From: Eubacteriales bacterium
Lineage (GTDB): Bacteria; Bacillota; Clostridia; Lachnospirales; Lachnospiraceae
Length of the DNA: 37,458 bases
Direction: 5' to 3'
NCBI GenBank assembly: GCA_030524125.1
Contig: JAUNHB010000018.1
Coordinates: 1 to 37,458, forward strand
Below the pieces are notes generated by a model, which searched no databases, was not told where the DNA came from, and saw nothing but the letters and a program-made list of their open reading frames with translations. Below are positions 14,912 through 23,210 of the stretch, piece by piece; position 1 is the stretch's first letter, and every line of letters begins with the position of its first letter. Made by a program: the position numbers and the translations under genes.

Positions 14912-14962
14912 ATGAGGGCATCCTTCCACGGGCGGCAAAGCCCGCAGGAGGGACGCCCTCAT
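14912..14962 (+). promoter_or_regulatory. Stem-loop covering the ribosome-binding site of the ATPase gene
   Basis: ATGAGGGCATCC (14912-14923) pairs with GGACGCCCTCAT (14951-14962), with one mismatch. An inner CGGGC/GCCCG hairpin (14929-14944) is included. The SD AGGAGGG (14946-14952) and the start codon (14961) are in or beside the stem. It may lower translation of the ATPase relative to the binding protein, or protect the upstream message. Confidence 0.6.
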
Positions 14963-16514
14963 GATAGAAAAGGAGAATATTACTTTGGAAGAATACAGAC
15001 TGAAGGCAAGTAATATATCAAAATCTTTTCCCGGCGTAAAGGCGTTGGATCACGTACAGCTGGAGGTGCGGCCCGGTTCCGTTCACGCGCTGATCGGAGA
15101 GAACGGGGCGGGAAAATCCACGCTGATGAAATGTCTCTTCGGGCTGTACCATCCGGACGAGGGGACCATAGAGCTGGACGGGGAGAAAGCGGAGATCGAC
15201 GATCCCTACACGGCGCTCAAGCTGGGGATTTCCATGATCCACCAGGAGCTCAATCCCATTCCCTACCGGAATGTGACGGACAACATCTGGGTGGGGAGAT
15301 TTGAACGAAAGGGCCCGGTGGTGGACGAGACGAGGATGCGTACCATGACGAAGGAGCTCCTGAGCGATCTGGAATTTGACATCGATCCGGACACGCTGGC
15401 GAAGGATCTGTCCGTGTCGCAGCTTCAGGCGGTGGAGATCGCGAAGGCCGTCTCCTACAATGCCAGAGTCATCATCATGGACGAGCCTACGTCCTCGCTG
15501 ACGGTGGCGGAGACGAAGCACCTGTTCCGCATCATCGAGCGGCTGAAGGCGGAGGGGCGGTCCATCATCTATATTTCCCACAAGCTGGAGGAGATCTTCG
15601 AGGTGGCGGACGAGATCACAGTCATGCGCGACGGCCAGTACGTGGGGAAATGGCCTATCTCTGACATCACGATCGACGAGCTGATCCACCAGATGGTAGG
15701 CCGGGACATGGAGGAGCGCTTCCCGCCGTCGGAGCAGACGGTGTCGAAGGAGGTTCTCCTGAAAGTGGATAATTACACGAGCGCCGATCCCCACTCGTTC
15801 CAGAACGTGAGCTTTGAGCTCCATAAGGGGGAGATCCTGGGGATCGGCGGTCTCGTGGGAGCGCAGCGAACAGAGCTTGTGGAGGCGATCTTCGGGCTCC
15901 GAAAGATCTCTGAGGGGTCTCTTACGATGAACGGGGAGGCGATCCGCAACGACACGCCCCGGGACGCGATCCGCCACAAATTTGCGCTGCTGACCGAGGA
16001 GAGACGCGCCACAGGGATCATTCCGATGCTGTCCGTGTGGGACAACATTCTCGCCGTGTCTTATCGGAAGCTGGCCGGAAACGTCATCGGATACATCGAC
16101 AGGAAGAAGCTGACCGGGCCGGTGGAGAGGGCGTGCAGGGAACTGGACGTAAGGACGGCCAGCATGGATACGCTCATCAAAAATCTGTCCGGCGGAAATC
16201 AGCAGAAGGTGCTGGTAGGCCGGTGGCTCCTGTCGGACTGCGACATTCTGATCCTGGACGAGCCGACCCGCGGCGTGGACGTGGGGGCGAAATACGAGAT
16301 CTATAAGATCATGCGGGATCTGGTGAAGGCCGGAAAGGCGATCATCATGGTTTCCTCCGAGATGCCCGAGCTTCTGGGCATGTCCGACCGGATCATGATC
16401 ATGTGCGAGGGCAGACTGTCCGGCATCCTCGATCAGGAGGAGGTCACGCAGGAAGAGGTCATGAAATATGCGACCCGGTTCTCCAACAAAGCGAAAGAGG
16501 TGGTGTCTCAATGA
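14961..16514 (+). CDS. mglA: MglA-like sugar ABC transporter ATPase (two nucleotide-binding domains)
   Basis: This 517-residue protein has two ABC ATPase domains in one chain, as in MglA/RbsA. Domain 1 has Walker A GENGAGKST (about 46-54), signature LSVSQLQAVEIAKA and Walker B VIIMDEPTSSL. Domain 2 has the degenerate P-loop region GGLVGAQRTELVE usual for this family, signature LSGGNQQKVLVGRW and Walker B ILILDEPTRGVD. It drives import together with the MglB-like and MglC-like proteins. The start has an SD eight bases upstream, but inside a stem-loop. The stop overlaps the permease start by four bases. Confidence 0.94.
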   Translation: MIEKENITLEEYRLKASNISKSFPGVKALDHVQLEVRPGSVHALIGENGAGKSTLMKCLFGLYHPDEGTIELDGEKAEIDDPYTALKLGISMIHQELNPIPYRNVTDNIWVGRFERKGPVVDETRMRTMTKELLSDLEFDIDPDTLAKDLSVSQLQAVEIAKAVSYNARVIIMDEPTSSLTVAETKHLFRIIERLKAEGRSIIYISHKLEEIFEVADEITVMRDGQYVGKWPISDITIDELIHQMVGRDMEERFPPSEQTVSKEVLLKVDNYTSADPHSFQNVSFELHKGEILGIGGLVGAQRTELVEAIFGLRKISEGSLTMNGEAIRNDTPRDAIRHKFALLTEERRATGIIPMLSVWDNILAVSYRKLAGNVIGYIDRKKLTGPVERACRELDVRTASMDTLIKNLSGGNQQKVLVGRWLLSDCDILILDEPTRGVDVGAKYEIYKIMRDLVKAGKAIIMVSSEMPELLGMSDRIMIMCEGRLSGILDQEEVTQEEVMKYATRFSNKAKEVVSQ

Positions 16515-17500
16515 AAACAGAAAATCTCAAGAAATTTTTAATCGATAAATCGCTGATCATCGTCTTGCTTTTCATGATCATCGGAATTATTATAATTGAA
16601 CCTTCCTTTTTGCAGTGGAGGGTATTCACGGACATTATCACCCAGTCCTCGGTGAAGATGATCTGCGCGCTGGGCCTGATGTTCCCGCTGCTTCTGGGCG
16701 GGACCGACCTGTCGGGCGGCCGCCAGGTCGGTCTTGCCGCGGTGCTCGTGGCGTCCATGTCCCAGATGATCGACTATTCCAACCGGTTCTGGCCGAATCT
16801 TCCGAACCTGCCGATCATCGTGCCGATCGTGCTGACGCTGGCGGCCGTGGCGGTCATCGGAGCGGTGAACGGCTTTATGATCTCGAAGCTGAAGATGCTT
16901 CCGTTCATCGCGACCTACGGCATGTCCACCATCGTGTACGGCATCAACTGTCTTTATTTTGCGAAGGAGCCCAATAACTCCCAGCCCATCGGCGGGATCC
17001 GGGACGATCTGAAGTTTTTGAGCAGCTACAAGCTGTTCGGTCAGGTCAGCCTTTTGGTGGTGATCGCAATTCTGGCTATCGTGGCGGTGTGGTTCGTGCT
17101 GAACAAGACGGTGTTCGGGAAAAATATTTACATCGTGGGCGGCAGCCCCGAAGCTGCAAAGGTATCGGGTATCAGCGTGCACAAGGTCATCATGGCGGTC
17201 TTCATCATCGAGAGCTGTCTGGTAGGTCTTGCCGGAATTATGGAGGTGGCCCGGACCGGAGGCGCAAACAGCTCCTACGGAAATGCATACGAGTTTGACG
17301 CCATCTCCTCCTGCGTTGTGGGCGGCGTGTCCTTGAGCGGCGGAGTCGGCAAGGTGTCCGGCGCGGTCATCGGCGTTATTATTTTCACGATCATCAGCTA
17401 CGGCCTCGCGTTCATCGGCGTCAACGCCAACTGGCAGCTGATCATCAAGGGTATTATCATCTGTATCGCAGTGGCGCTGGATATGAGAAAGAACGCCTGA
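16511..17500 (+). CDS. mglC: MglC-like sugar ABC transporter permease
   Basis: This 329-residue, strongly hydrophobic protein has about eight to ten membrane segments, close to the length of E. coli MglC (336). Family signatures are GGTDLSGGRQVGLAAVLVAS, SKLKMLPFIATYG, IVYGINCLYF, FGKNIYIVGGSPEAAKVSG and VVGGVSLSGGVGKVSG. It forms the membrane channel, as a dimer, for the MglB/MglA-like pair. ATG 16511 overlaps the ATPase stop (ATGA) with AGAGGTGG upstream. Confidence 0.93.
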   Translation: MKTENLKKFLIDKSLIIVLLFMIIGIIIIEPSFLQWRVFTDIITQSSVKMICALGLMFPLLLGGTDLSGGRQVGLAAVLVASMSQMIDYSNRFWPNLPNLPIIVPIVLTLAAVAVIGAVNGFMISKLKMLPFIATYGMSTIVYGINCLYFAKEPNNSQPIGGIRDDLKFLSSYKLFGQVSLLVVIAILAIVAVWFVLNKTVFGKNIYIVGGSPEAAKVSGISVHKVIMAVFIIESCLVGLAGIMEVARTGGANSSYGNAYEFDAISSCVVGGVSLSGGVGKVSGAVIGVIIFTIISYGLAFIGVNANWQLIIKGIIICIAVALDMRKNA

Positions 17501-17527
17501 TACAGACGGATGGAAAGGAAGGACAGA

Positions 17528-18427
17528 ATGGAAAGAACAATGGTAAAGCTTTCGGATAAGGTATCGCTCTCTCCGGTCGTACAGGGTTTCTGGCGTCTGG
17601 AGGATTGGAACTGGAGCGCGAAGGAGCTGGCGGAGTTTATGAACGCCTGCATCGACAGGGGCGTGACCACCTTCGACACGGCGGAGATCTACTCGGATAC
17701 GCTGTGTGAAAAAAAGATGGGGGAAGCGTTCGCAGCGGATCCGTCCATCCGGGACCGGATACAGCTCGTGTCCAAGACCGGCATTTTTAAGGAAGAGATC
17801 GACGGAAAGCCCTTCGGCTACTACAACACGACCTACGACCGGGTGAAAGCGTCCTGCAAGGAAAGCCTGTCCCGTCTGGGAACGGATCATCTGGATCTGT
17901 ACCTGATCCATCGGGAGGATCCGTGCTTCGACCCGTGGGAGACTGCGAGAGCGCTCCAGGATCTGAAAAAGGAAGGACTGATCGTCGAGGCGGGCGTGTC
18001 CAACTTCGATCCGTTTAAATTTGACGCCCTTCAGACCGCCATGGGAAAAGAGCTGGTGACCAACCAGATCGAGTGGAATCCGGTCTGCTTCGAGCATTTC
18101 AACAGCGGCATGATGGACTATCTGACCGTCAACCGGATCCATCCGATGATCTGGTCCCCGCTGGCGGGCGGCAGACTGTTCGGCAGAGAGGACGCCCAGT
18201 GCAGCAGAGCCATGGACAAGATCCGCGAGATCGCCGGGAGGCACGGGGAGGATCCGTCCACGATCGTCTACGCGTGGCTCATGTACCATCCGGCGGGCGC
18301 GATCCCGATCTCGGGAAGCAACAAGCTGGCGCGGCTCGACCTGGCGCTCCGGGCGCTGGACGTAAAGCTCGCCCACCACGAGTGGTACGAGATCTACACG
18401 GCCAGCGGCCAGCAGGTGCTCCGCTGA
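17528..18427 (+). CDS. Aldo/keto reductase
   Basis: This 299-residue TIM-barrel NADPH-linked oxidoreductase resembles the YdhF branch. The catalytic tetrad can be placed: Asp in TTFDTAEIY and the Tyr that follows it, Lys in VSKTGIF, and His in LYLIHRED. The C-terminal cofactor-binding segment IPISGSNKLARL is present. It is the last gene of the sugar operon, 27 bp after the permease and directly before a terminator, so it probably reduces or oxidises an imported sugar or an intermediate. The start at 17528 has AGGAAGGA four bases upstream; ATG 17510 has no SD. Confidence 0.9.
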   Translation: MERTMVKLSDKVSLSPVVQGFWRLEDWNWSAKELAEFMNACIDRGVTTFDTAEIYSDTLCEKKMGEAFAADPSIRDRIQLVSKTGIFKEEIDGKPFGYYNTTYDRVKASCKESLSRLGTDHLDLYLIHREDPCFDPWETARALQDLKKEGLIVEAGVSNFDPFKFDALQTAMGKELVTNQIEWNPVCFEHFNSGMMDYLTVNRIHPMIWSPLAGGRLFGREDAQCSRAMDKIREIAGRHGEDPSTIVYAWLMYHPAGAIPISGSNKLARLDLALRALDVKLAHHEWYEIYTASGQQVLR

Positions 18428-18463
18428 TATCCTATACAAAATAGAACCAGCATTTCCAATCAC

Positions 18464-18506
18464 AGCCGGGCGATTTTCTCAGACCGAAAATCGCCCGGCT
18501 TGTTCT
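18464..18506 (+). terminator. Terminator of the sugar operon
   Basis: A perfect 15-bp stem AGCCGGGCGATTTTC/GAAAATCGCCCGGCT with a seven-base loop is followed by TGTTCT. The T tract is modest, but the stem is very stable and ends the operon. Confidence 0.8.
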
Positions 18507-18524
18507 GTGCCCGCAGCATTTGGG

Positions 18525-18553
18525 TTGTATTTTTTTGTTCCTCAGAGTATAAT
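18525..18553 (+). promoter_or_regulatory. Promoter of the AAA/DUF4143 ATPase gene
   Basis: TTGTAT (18525-18530), a 17-bp spacer and perfect TATAAT (18548-18553). Downstream, AATAAAAATGTGA occurs twice (about 18551 and 18584) before the gene. Confidence 0.65.
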
Positions 18554-18607
18554 AAAAATGTGATTGAGAGACACTAAATATGCAATAAAAATGTGAGGAG
18601 CGAGCTT

Positions 18608-19975
18608 GTGGAACGATTTATTTTGAAAAAGCTGCTGGACTGGAAAAATTCTCTTTACCGCAAACCCCTTATTTTGAAGGGAGTACGTCAGGTGGGAAAG
18701 ACGTGGATCCTGAAAGAGTTTGGCAGGCGTTATTATGAAAATACCGCTTATTTTAACTTTGATGAAAACGAGGAATATAAACAGTTCTTTGAGACTACAA
18801 AGGATGTTGACCGCATCCTCCAAAATCTGATGCTGGCCAGCGGTCAGAAGATGATGCCGGAAAAGACCCTCATTATTTTTGACGAGGTGCAGGACTGTCC
18901 GAAGGTCATCAACTCGATGAAGTATTTTTGCGAAAACGCTCCGCAGTATCATATTGCGTGCGCTGGATCCCTGCTGGGCATTGCTCTGGCAAAGCCTTCG
19001 TCCTTTCCTGTTGGCAAGGTCAATTTCATGCAGATCGATCCCATGACCTTCATGGAATTTCTGATCGCCAATGGGGATGAAAACCTTGCTGAATATCTGA
19101 AACGTGTGGATTCCATCGAACCGGTCCCGGAGGCATTCTTCAATCCTCTGTATGAGAAACTGAAGATGTATTATGTCACCGGCGGTATGCCGGAACCTGT
19201 CCTGATGTGGACGGAGGCCCGGGATGTTTCTGCCATGCAGGAATCTCTGGCCGGAATTATTGGCGCTTATGAGCGTGACTTTGCAAAGCATCCCAATGTC
19301 AGCGAGTTCCCGAAGATTTCTATGATCTGGAAGTCCATACCGTCTCAGCTGGCAAAGGAAAACAAGAAGTTCCTCTACAGGGTCGTCAAAGAAGGAGCCA
19401 GGGCCCGTGAATACGAGGATGCATTGCAATGGCTGGTGGATGCCCGTCTGGTGCATAAGATTTACCGGAGCTCCGCTCCCGGACTTCCGGTGGCGGCTTA
19501 CGATGATCTGTCAGCCTTTAAGATCTATCTGGCGGACGTAGGATTGCTCCGGCGTCTGGCACAGCTGGCACCAACAGCGTTTGGAGAGGGAAACCGTCTG
19601 TTCACCGAGTTTAAGGGGGCATTGACCGAAAACTTTGTGCTGCAGACTTTAATTACGCAGTTTGAGGTCGTTCCCCGCTACTGGACGCAGACGAATCCTC
19701 CGTATGAGGTGGATTTCCTGATCCAACGGGAGAATGACATTTTCCCGGTGGAAGTCAAATCGGAAGCCAATACATCCGGCAAAAGCCTTAAGAAGTTCAA
19801 GGAGTTGTTCCCGGACAAGGTAAAGCTCCGAGTACGCTTCTCTCTGAATAATCTGAAGCTGGATGACGATGTATTGAATATTCCGCTGTTCATGGCTGAC
19901 CAGACGGATCGCCTGATCGGTTTGGCGCTGGATTGCAGGCGTTCTGCAAATGCGGCGCCGGTTTTGGACTTTTGA
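18608..19975 (+). CDS. AAA family ATPase with DUF4143 domain
   Basis: This 455-residue protein has an N-terminal AAA_14 ATPase domain with Walker A GVRQVGKTWIL and Walker B LIIFDEVQDCPK, an AGSLLG segment, and a C-terminal DUF4143 domain ending in a nuclease-like VDFLIQRENDIFPVEVKSEA stretch (the D...E-V-K arrangement resembles restriction-endonuclease-like folds). Its role is unknown; members are frequent, mobile-like single genes in gut bacteria. GTG 18608 is chosen because GAGGAG lies seven bases upstream; an in-frame GTG at 18593 has none. Base composition is AT-richer than in the neighbours. It stands alone between a terminator and the pfk promoter. Confidence 0.88.
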   Translation: MERFILKKLLDWKNSLYRKPLILKGVRQVGKTWILKEFGRRYYENTAYFNFDENEEYKQFFETTKDVDRILQNLMLASGQKMMPEKTLIIFDEVQDCPKVINSMKYFCENAPQYHIACAGSLLGIALAKPSSFPVGKVNFMQIDPMTFMEFLIANGDENLAEYLKRVDSIEPVPEAFFNPLYEKLKMYYVTGGMPEPVLMWTEARDVSAMQESLAGIIGAYERDFAKHPNVSEFPKISMIWKSIPSQLAKENKKFLYRVVKEGARAREYEDALQWLVDARLVHKIYRSSAPGLPVAAYDDLSAFKIYLADVGLLRRLAQLAPTAFGEGNRLFTEFKGALTENFVLQTLITQFEVVPRYWTQTNPPYEVDFLIQRENDIFPVEVKSEANTSGKSLKKFKELFPDKVKLRVRFSLNNLKLDDDVLNIPLFMADQTDRLIGLALDCRRSANAAPVLDF

Positions 19976-19983
19976 TCTGCGCC

Positions 19984-20012
19984 TTGTGAAAACCCGGCAG
20001 GTAGGTTATAAT
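19984..20012 (+). promoter_or_regulatory. Promoter of the phosphofructokinase leader
   Basis: TTGTGA (19984-19989), a 17-bp spacer and perfect TATAAT (20007-20012). Transcription should begin near 20019, eight bases before the structured leader and about 190 bases before the gene. Confidence 0.7.
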
Positions 20013-20026
20013 ACAAAGTAACCGTT

Positions 20027-20161
20027 CAAAGCGGCGGGAAAATAAGGACCGGGCCGGGCGTCAAGCTCGCTTGTAAGCCCGGCCCGGTCCTTATTTTCCC
20101 ATCGGAGGAACCTCCGATGCTTCCTGCCCGGCAGAGCCGGGCAGGAAGACCTGCCGCTTTG
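20027..20161 (+). ncRNA. Three-arm structured 5' leader (cruciform-like) before phosphofructokinase
   Basis: The outer stem CAAAGCGGC (20027-20035) pairs with GCCGCTTTG (20153-20161). It encloses three hairpins placed end to end. Arm 1 is a perfect 24-bp stem (20036-20059 with 20077-20100). Arm 2 is ATCGGAGG/CCTCCGAT (20101-20118). Arm 3 is CTTCCTGCCCGGC/GCCGGGCAGGAAG (20120-20148). Almost every base is paired. There is no T tract after it. It matches no riboswitch class that I recognise; it may be a cis-regulatory RNA, a stable RNA or an inserted palindromic element. Confidence 0.6.
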
Positions 20162-20208
20162 GATTCACGAAAAGAGGTATGTTTTCAAACAGAAAAGGAG
20201 TGTGGGTT

Positions 20209-21285
20209 ATGAAACGTGTTGGAATTCTGACGAGCGGCGGAGACTGTCAGGCGCTGAACGCGACCATGCGGGGCGTCGGAAAAGGGCTTTACAATGAGCT
20301 GGGAAGCGACGTGGAGATCTATGGATTCGAGGAGGGCTACAAGGGGCTGATCTACAATGAGTACCGGATGCTGACCGCGAAGGATTTCTCTGGCATCCTG
20401 ACCAGAGGAGGTACGATCCTCGGAAGCTCCAGACAGTCCTTCAAAAACATGCGCGTGCCGGACGAGAACGGGCTGGACAAGGTGGCGGCCATGAAGCAGA
20501 ACTACCGGAAGCTGGATCTGGACTGCCTGGTGATCCTCGGCGGGAACGGGACGCAGAAGACGGCGAACCTTCTGAGCGAGGAGGGACTCAACATCATCCA
20601 CCTGCCAAAGACGATCGACAATGACATCTGGGGCACGGACATGACCTTCGGTTTCCAGAGCGCCGTGGACATCGCCACCCAGTGCATCGACTGCATCCAC
20701 ACGACGGCGGCGTCCCACGGGCGGGTGTTCATCGTGGAGGTCATGGGTCACAAGGTAGGATGGCTGACGCTGCACGCGGGCATCGCGGGCGGAGCGGACA
20801 TCGTGCTGATCCCGGAGATCCCCTACGACATCAACAAGGTGTGCGAGGCGATCCAGAAGCGCAATAAAGCGAAGAAAGGATTTACGATCCTCGCCGTGGC
20901 CGAGGGCGCGATCTCCAAGGAGGACGCGGCGCTGTCCAAGAAGGAGTACAAGAACAAGATGGCCAGCTATGCCTATCCGTCGGTCTCCTACGAGCTGGCG
21001 GAGCAGATCATGGAGCGGACCGGTGTGGACGTGCGCGTGACGGTGCCGGGACACACCCAGAGAGGCGGTTCTCCCGATCCGTACGACCGCGTCATCTCGA
21101 CCCGTTTGGGCGCGAGGGCGGCGAAGCTGATCATCGCGGAAAAATACGGCTATATGGTAGGGATCGTCAACGGCGAGACCTGCAAGATCCCGCTGAAGGA
21201 CGTGGCCGGAAAGCTCAAGATGGTGGATCCGGAGTCGGGCATCATCGAGGAAGCCAAGATGGTCGGCATCAGCTTCGGGGACTGA
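20209..21285 (+). CDS. 6-phosphofructokinase family (ATP/PPi-PFK superfamily)
   Basis: This 358-residue protein phosphorylates fructose 6-phosphate to the 1,6-bisphosphate in glycolysis. Motifs are TSGGDCQALNATMRGV at the N-terminus, LGGNGTQKTANLL, LPKTIDNDIWGTDMTFGF with the catalytic aspartate in TIDND, EVMGHKVGWL, and PGHTQRGGSPDPYDR. By E. coli numbering, Gly104 with Lys124 is the pattern of the third PFK group, not the classical ATP type (Gly/Gly) or PPi type (Asp/Lys). The Mg-linked D103 of GGDGS is Asn here. Phosphoryl donor: ATP is likelier, but not certain. AAAAGGAG lies eight bases upstream. dnaX follows after four bases. Confidence 0.88.
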   Translation: MKRVGILTSGGDCQALNATMRGVGKGLYNELGSDVEIYGFEEGYKGLIYNEYRMLTAKDFSGILTRGGTILGSSRQSFKNMRVPDENGLDKVAAMKQNYRKLDLDCLVILGGNGTQKTANLLSEEGLNIIHLPKTIDNDIWGTDMTFGFQSAVDIATQCIDCIHTTAASHGRVFIVEVMGHKVGWLTLHAGIAGGADIVLIPEIPYDINKVCEAIQKRNKAKKGFTILAVAEGAISKEDAALSKKEYKNKMASYAYPSVSYELAEQIMERTGVDVRVTVPGHTQRGGSPDPYDRVISTRLGARAAKLIIAEKYGYMVGIVNGETCKIPLKDVAGKLKMVDPESGIIEEAKMVGISFGD

Positions 21286-21289
21286 TCCT

Positions 21290-22846
21290 ATGTCTTATAT
21301 GGCATTGTACCGGAAATTCCGCCCTGCGGAGTTTTCCGATGTAAAGGGTCAGGAGCATATCGTGACGACCCTGAAAAATCAGATCGGCGCGGACCGCATC
21401 GGCCACGCCTATCTGTTCTGCGGGACGCGGGGCACGGGAAAGACCACCGTGGCGAAGATCTTCGCCCGGGCCGTCAACTGTGAAAACCCGCGGGACGGGG
21501 AGCCGTGCGGGGAATGCCCCTCCTGCCGGGCCATCGCGTCCGGCACGTCCATGAACGTGATCGAGATCGACGCGGCTTCCAACAACGGCGTGGACAACAT
21601 CCGGGAAATCCGGGACGAGGTGGCCTACTCGCCCACCGAGGGCAAATATAAGGTCTACATCATCGACGAGGTCCACATGCTCTCTATCGGCGCGTTCAAC
21701 GCCCTTTTGAAGACGCTGGAGGAGCCGCCGTCCTACGTCATCTTCATACTGGCCACGACGGAGGCGCACAAGATTCCGATCACGATCCTGTCCCGGTGTC
21801 AGCGGTACGATTTTCGGCGGATCACGGTGGACACCATCGCGGAGCGTCTGCGGGAGCTGACGGACAAGGAGCAGGTAGAGACGGAGGAGAAGGCGCTCCG
21901 GTATGTGGCCAAGGCGGCCGACGGATCCATGCGCGACGCGCTGAGCCTTCTGGATCAGTGCATCGCATTTTATCTGGGGCAGAGGCTGACCTACGATCAT
22001 GTGCTGGATGTGCTGGGGGCCGTGGACACGGACGTGTTCGGCCGTCTGTTCGGCATGATCTGCCGTCAGGAGTTGACGGAGGCGGTCCGGGAGCTGGAGC
22101 AGATCATCCTCCAGGGCCGGGAACTGTCCCAGTTCGTGACGGATTTTGTCTGGTATCTGCGAAACCTTCTGATGCTGAAGAGCGACCGGAGTATGGAGGA
22201 CGTGCTGGACGTGTCCAGCGACCGGCTGGCGCAGATGCGCGAGGAGGCGAAGCTTGCAGACGCCGACACGCTCATGCGGTACATCCGGGTGCTCTCGGAG
22301 CTGTCGGGGCAGCTAAGATACGCCGCGCAGAAGCGGGTGCTGGTGGAGATGACGCTGATCAAGCTGTGCCGGCCGGCCATGGAGCAGAATTACGATTCGA
22401 TCCTGCAGAGGCTCCGGCAGATCGAGCAGCGTCTGGAGCAGGGCGTGATCGCGGCTCCGGCCGGACAGGCGGCGGAAGCCCCGGCCGCACCCGCCCCTGG
22501 GCCGCGGGAGAAGCTTCCGCGGGAGGCGCTGTCGGAGGACGCGCGGCTCGTCGTCGACAACTTCCAGCGGCTCAGGAAAAAGCTTGGCGGCATGCAGGGC
22601 CCGCAGCTTAAGGACGCGGTGTGCCGGGAGCTGCCGGACGGGTCGGGCGTGCAGATCATTCTGGCGAGGGACCTGCCGGTGGACGAGGCGGCGCTGGCGG
22701 AGGACGTGGCCGCGCTGATCGAGCGGGAGCTCGGGGTCCGCATGAAGGTGCAGGTGAACACGCCGCAGACAGACCCGAGGCCACAGGAGCCAGTGGCGGC
22801 CCTGTCCGGGCTGGACATGATCGATATGGAAATTGAGATAGAATAG
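21290..22846 (+). CDS. dnaX: DNA polymerase III subunit gamma/tau
   Basis: This 518-residue clamp-loader ATPase has Walker [21 protein letters not shown], a zinc module with [16 protein letters not shown] cysteines, DExx box IIDEVHMLS, sensor 1 [11 protein letters not shown] and the arginine finger in [10 protein letters not shown]. Domain III follows to about residue 365, then an Ala/Pro-rich linker and a C-terminal tau-like domain (about 400-518). It loads the sliding clamp and ties the polymerase to the replisome. There is no good SD, and the gene starts four bases after pfk, so translation is probably coupled. The order dnaX-ybaB-recR is the usual bacterial one. Confidence 0.96.
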   Translation: MSYMALYRKFRPAEFSDVKGQEHIVTTLKNQIGADRIGHAYLFCGTRGTGKTTVAKIFARAVNCENPRDGEPCGECPSCRAIASGTSMNVIEIDAASNNGVDNIREIRDEVAYSPTEGKYKVYIIDEVHMLSIGAFNALLKTLEEPPSYVIFILATTEAHKIPITILSRCQRYDFRRITVDTIAERLRELTDKEQVETEEKALRYVAKAADGSMRDALSLLDQCIAFYLGQRLTYDHVLDVLGAVDTDVFGRLFGMICRQELTEAVRELEQIILQGRELSQFVTDFVWYLRNLLMLKSDRSMEDVLDVSSDRLAQMREEAKLADADTLMRYIRVLSELSGQLRYAAQKRVLVEMTLIKLCRPAMEQNYDSILQRLRQIEQRLEQGVIAAPAGQAAEAPAAPAPGPREKLPREALSEDARLVVDNFQRLRKKLGGMQGPQLKDAVCRELPDGSGVQIILARDLPVDEAALAEDVAALIERELGVRMKVQVNTPQTDPRPQEPVAALSGLDMIDMEIEIE

Positions 22847-22862
22847 CGAGGAGAATGAGACT

Positions 22863-23210
22863 ATGGCAAAAAGAGGCGGATTTCCCGGCGGCGGGATGCC
22901 CGGAAACATGAACAATCTGATGAAGCAGGCGCAGCGCATGCAGCGCCAGATGGAGGAGAGCGCCAAGGAGCTGGAGACCGCGGAGTTTACGGCTGCGGCG
23001 GGCGGCGGCGCGGTGGAGGTGACCGTGACCGGCAAAAAAGAAGTGACAAAGGTGAAGCTTGACCCCGAGGCGGTGGATCCCGACGACGTGGAGATGCTGG
23101 AGGATCTGATCATGGCGGCCGTCAACGAGGCGCTCCGCAAGGCGGAGGAGGCTTCCGCCGCCAATATGGCGAAGCTGACCGGCGGTCTGGGCGGAGGATT
23201 TTCGTTCTGA
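22863..23210 (+). CDS. ybaB: YbaB/EbfC family nucleoid-associated protein
   Basis: This 115-residue DNA-binding protein has a glycine-rich start ([20 protein letters not shown]), a coiled-coil helix with [12 protein letters not shown], and the core [21 protein letters not shown] methionine- and alanine-rich helix and a glycine-rich tail follow. It forms tweezer-like dimers that bind DNA. It lies between dnaX and recR, as in most bacteria. GAGGAG lies nine bases upstream. The stop overlaps the recR start by one base. Confidence 0.95.
   Translation: MAKRGGFPGGGMPGNMNNLMKQAQRMQRQMEESAKELETAEFTAAAGGGAVEVTVTGKKEVTKVKLDPEAVDPDDVEMLEDLIMAAVNEALRKAEEASAANMAKLTGGLGGGFSF

Noticed and set aside
22573..22590. 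A-rich stretch in dnaX as a possible programmed frameshift site for gamma
   Set aside because: The run is only AGGAAAAAGC in the frame AGG AAA AAG; the required A AAA AAG heptamer and a following hairpin are not present.
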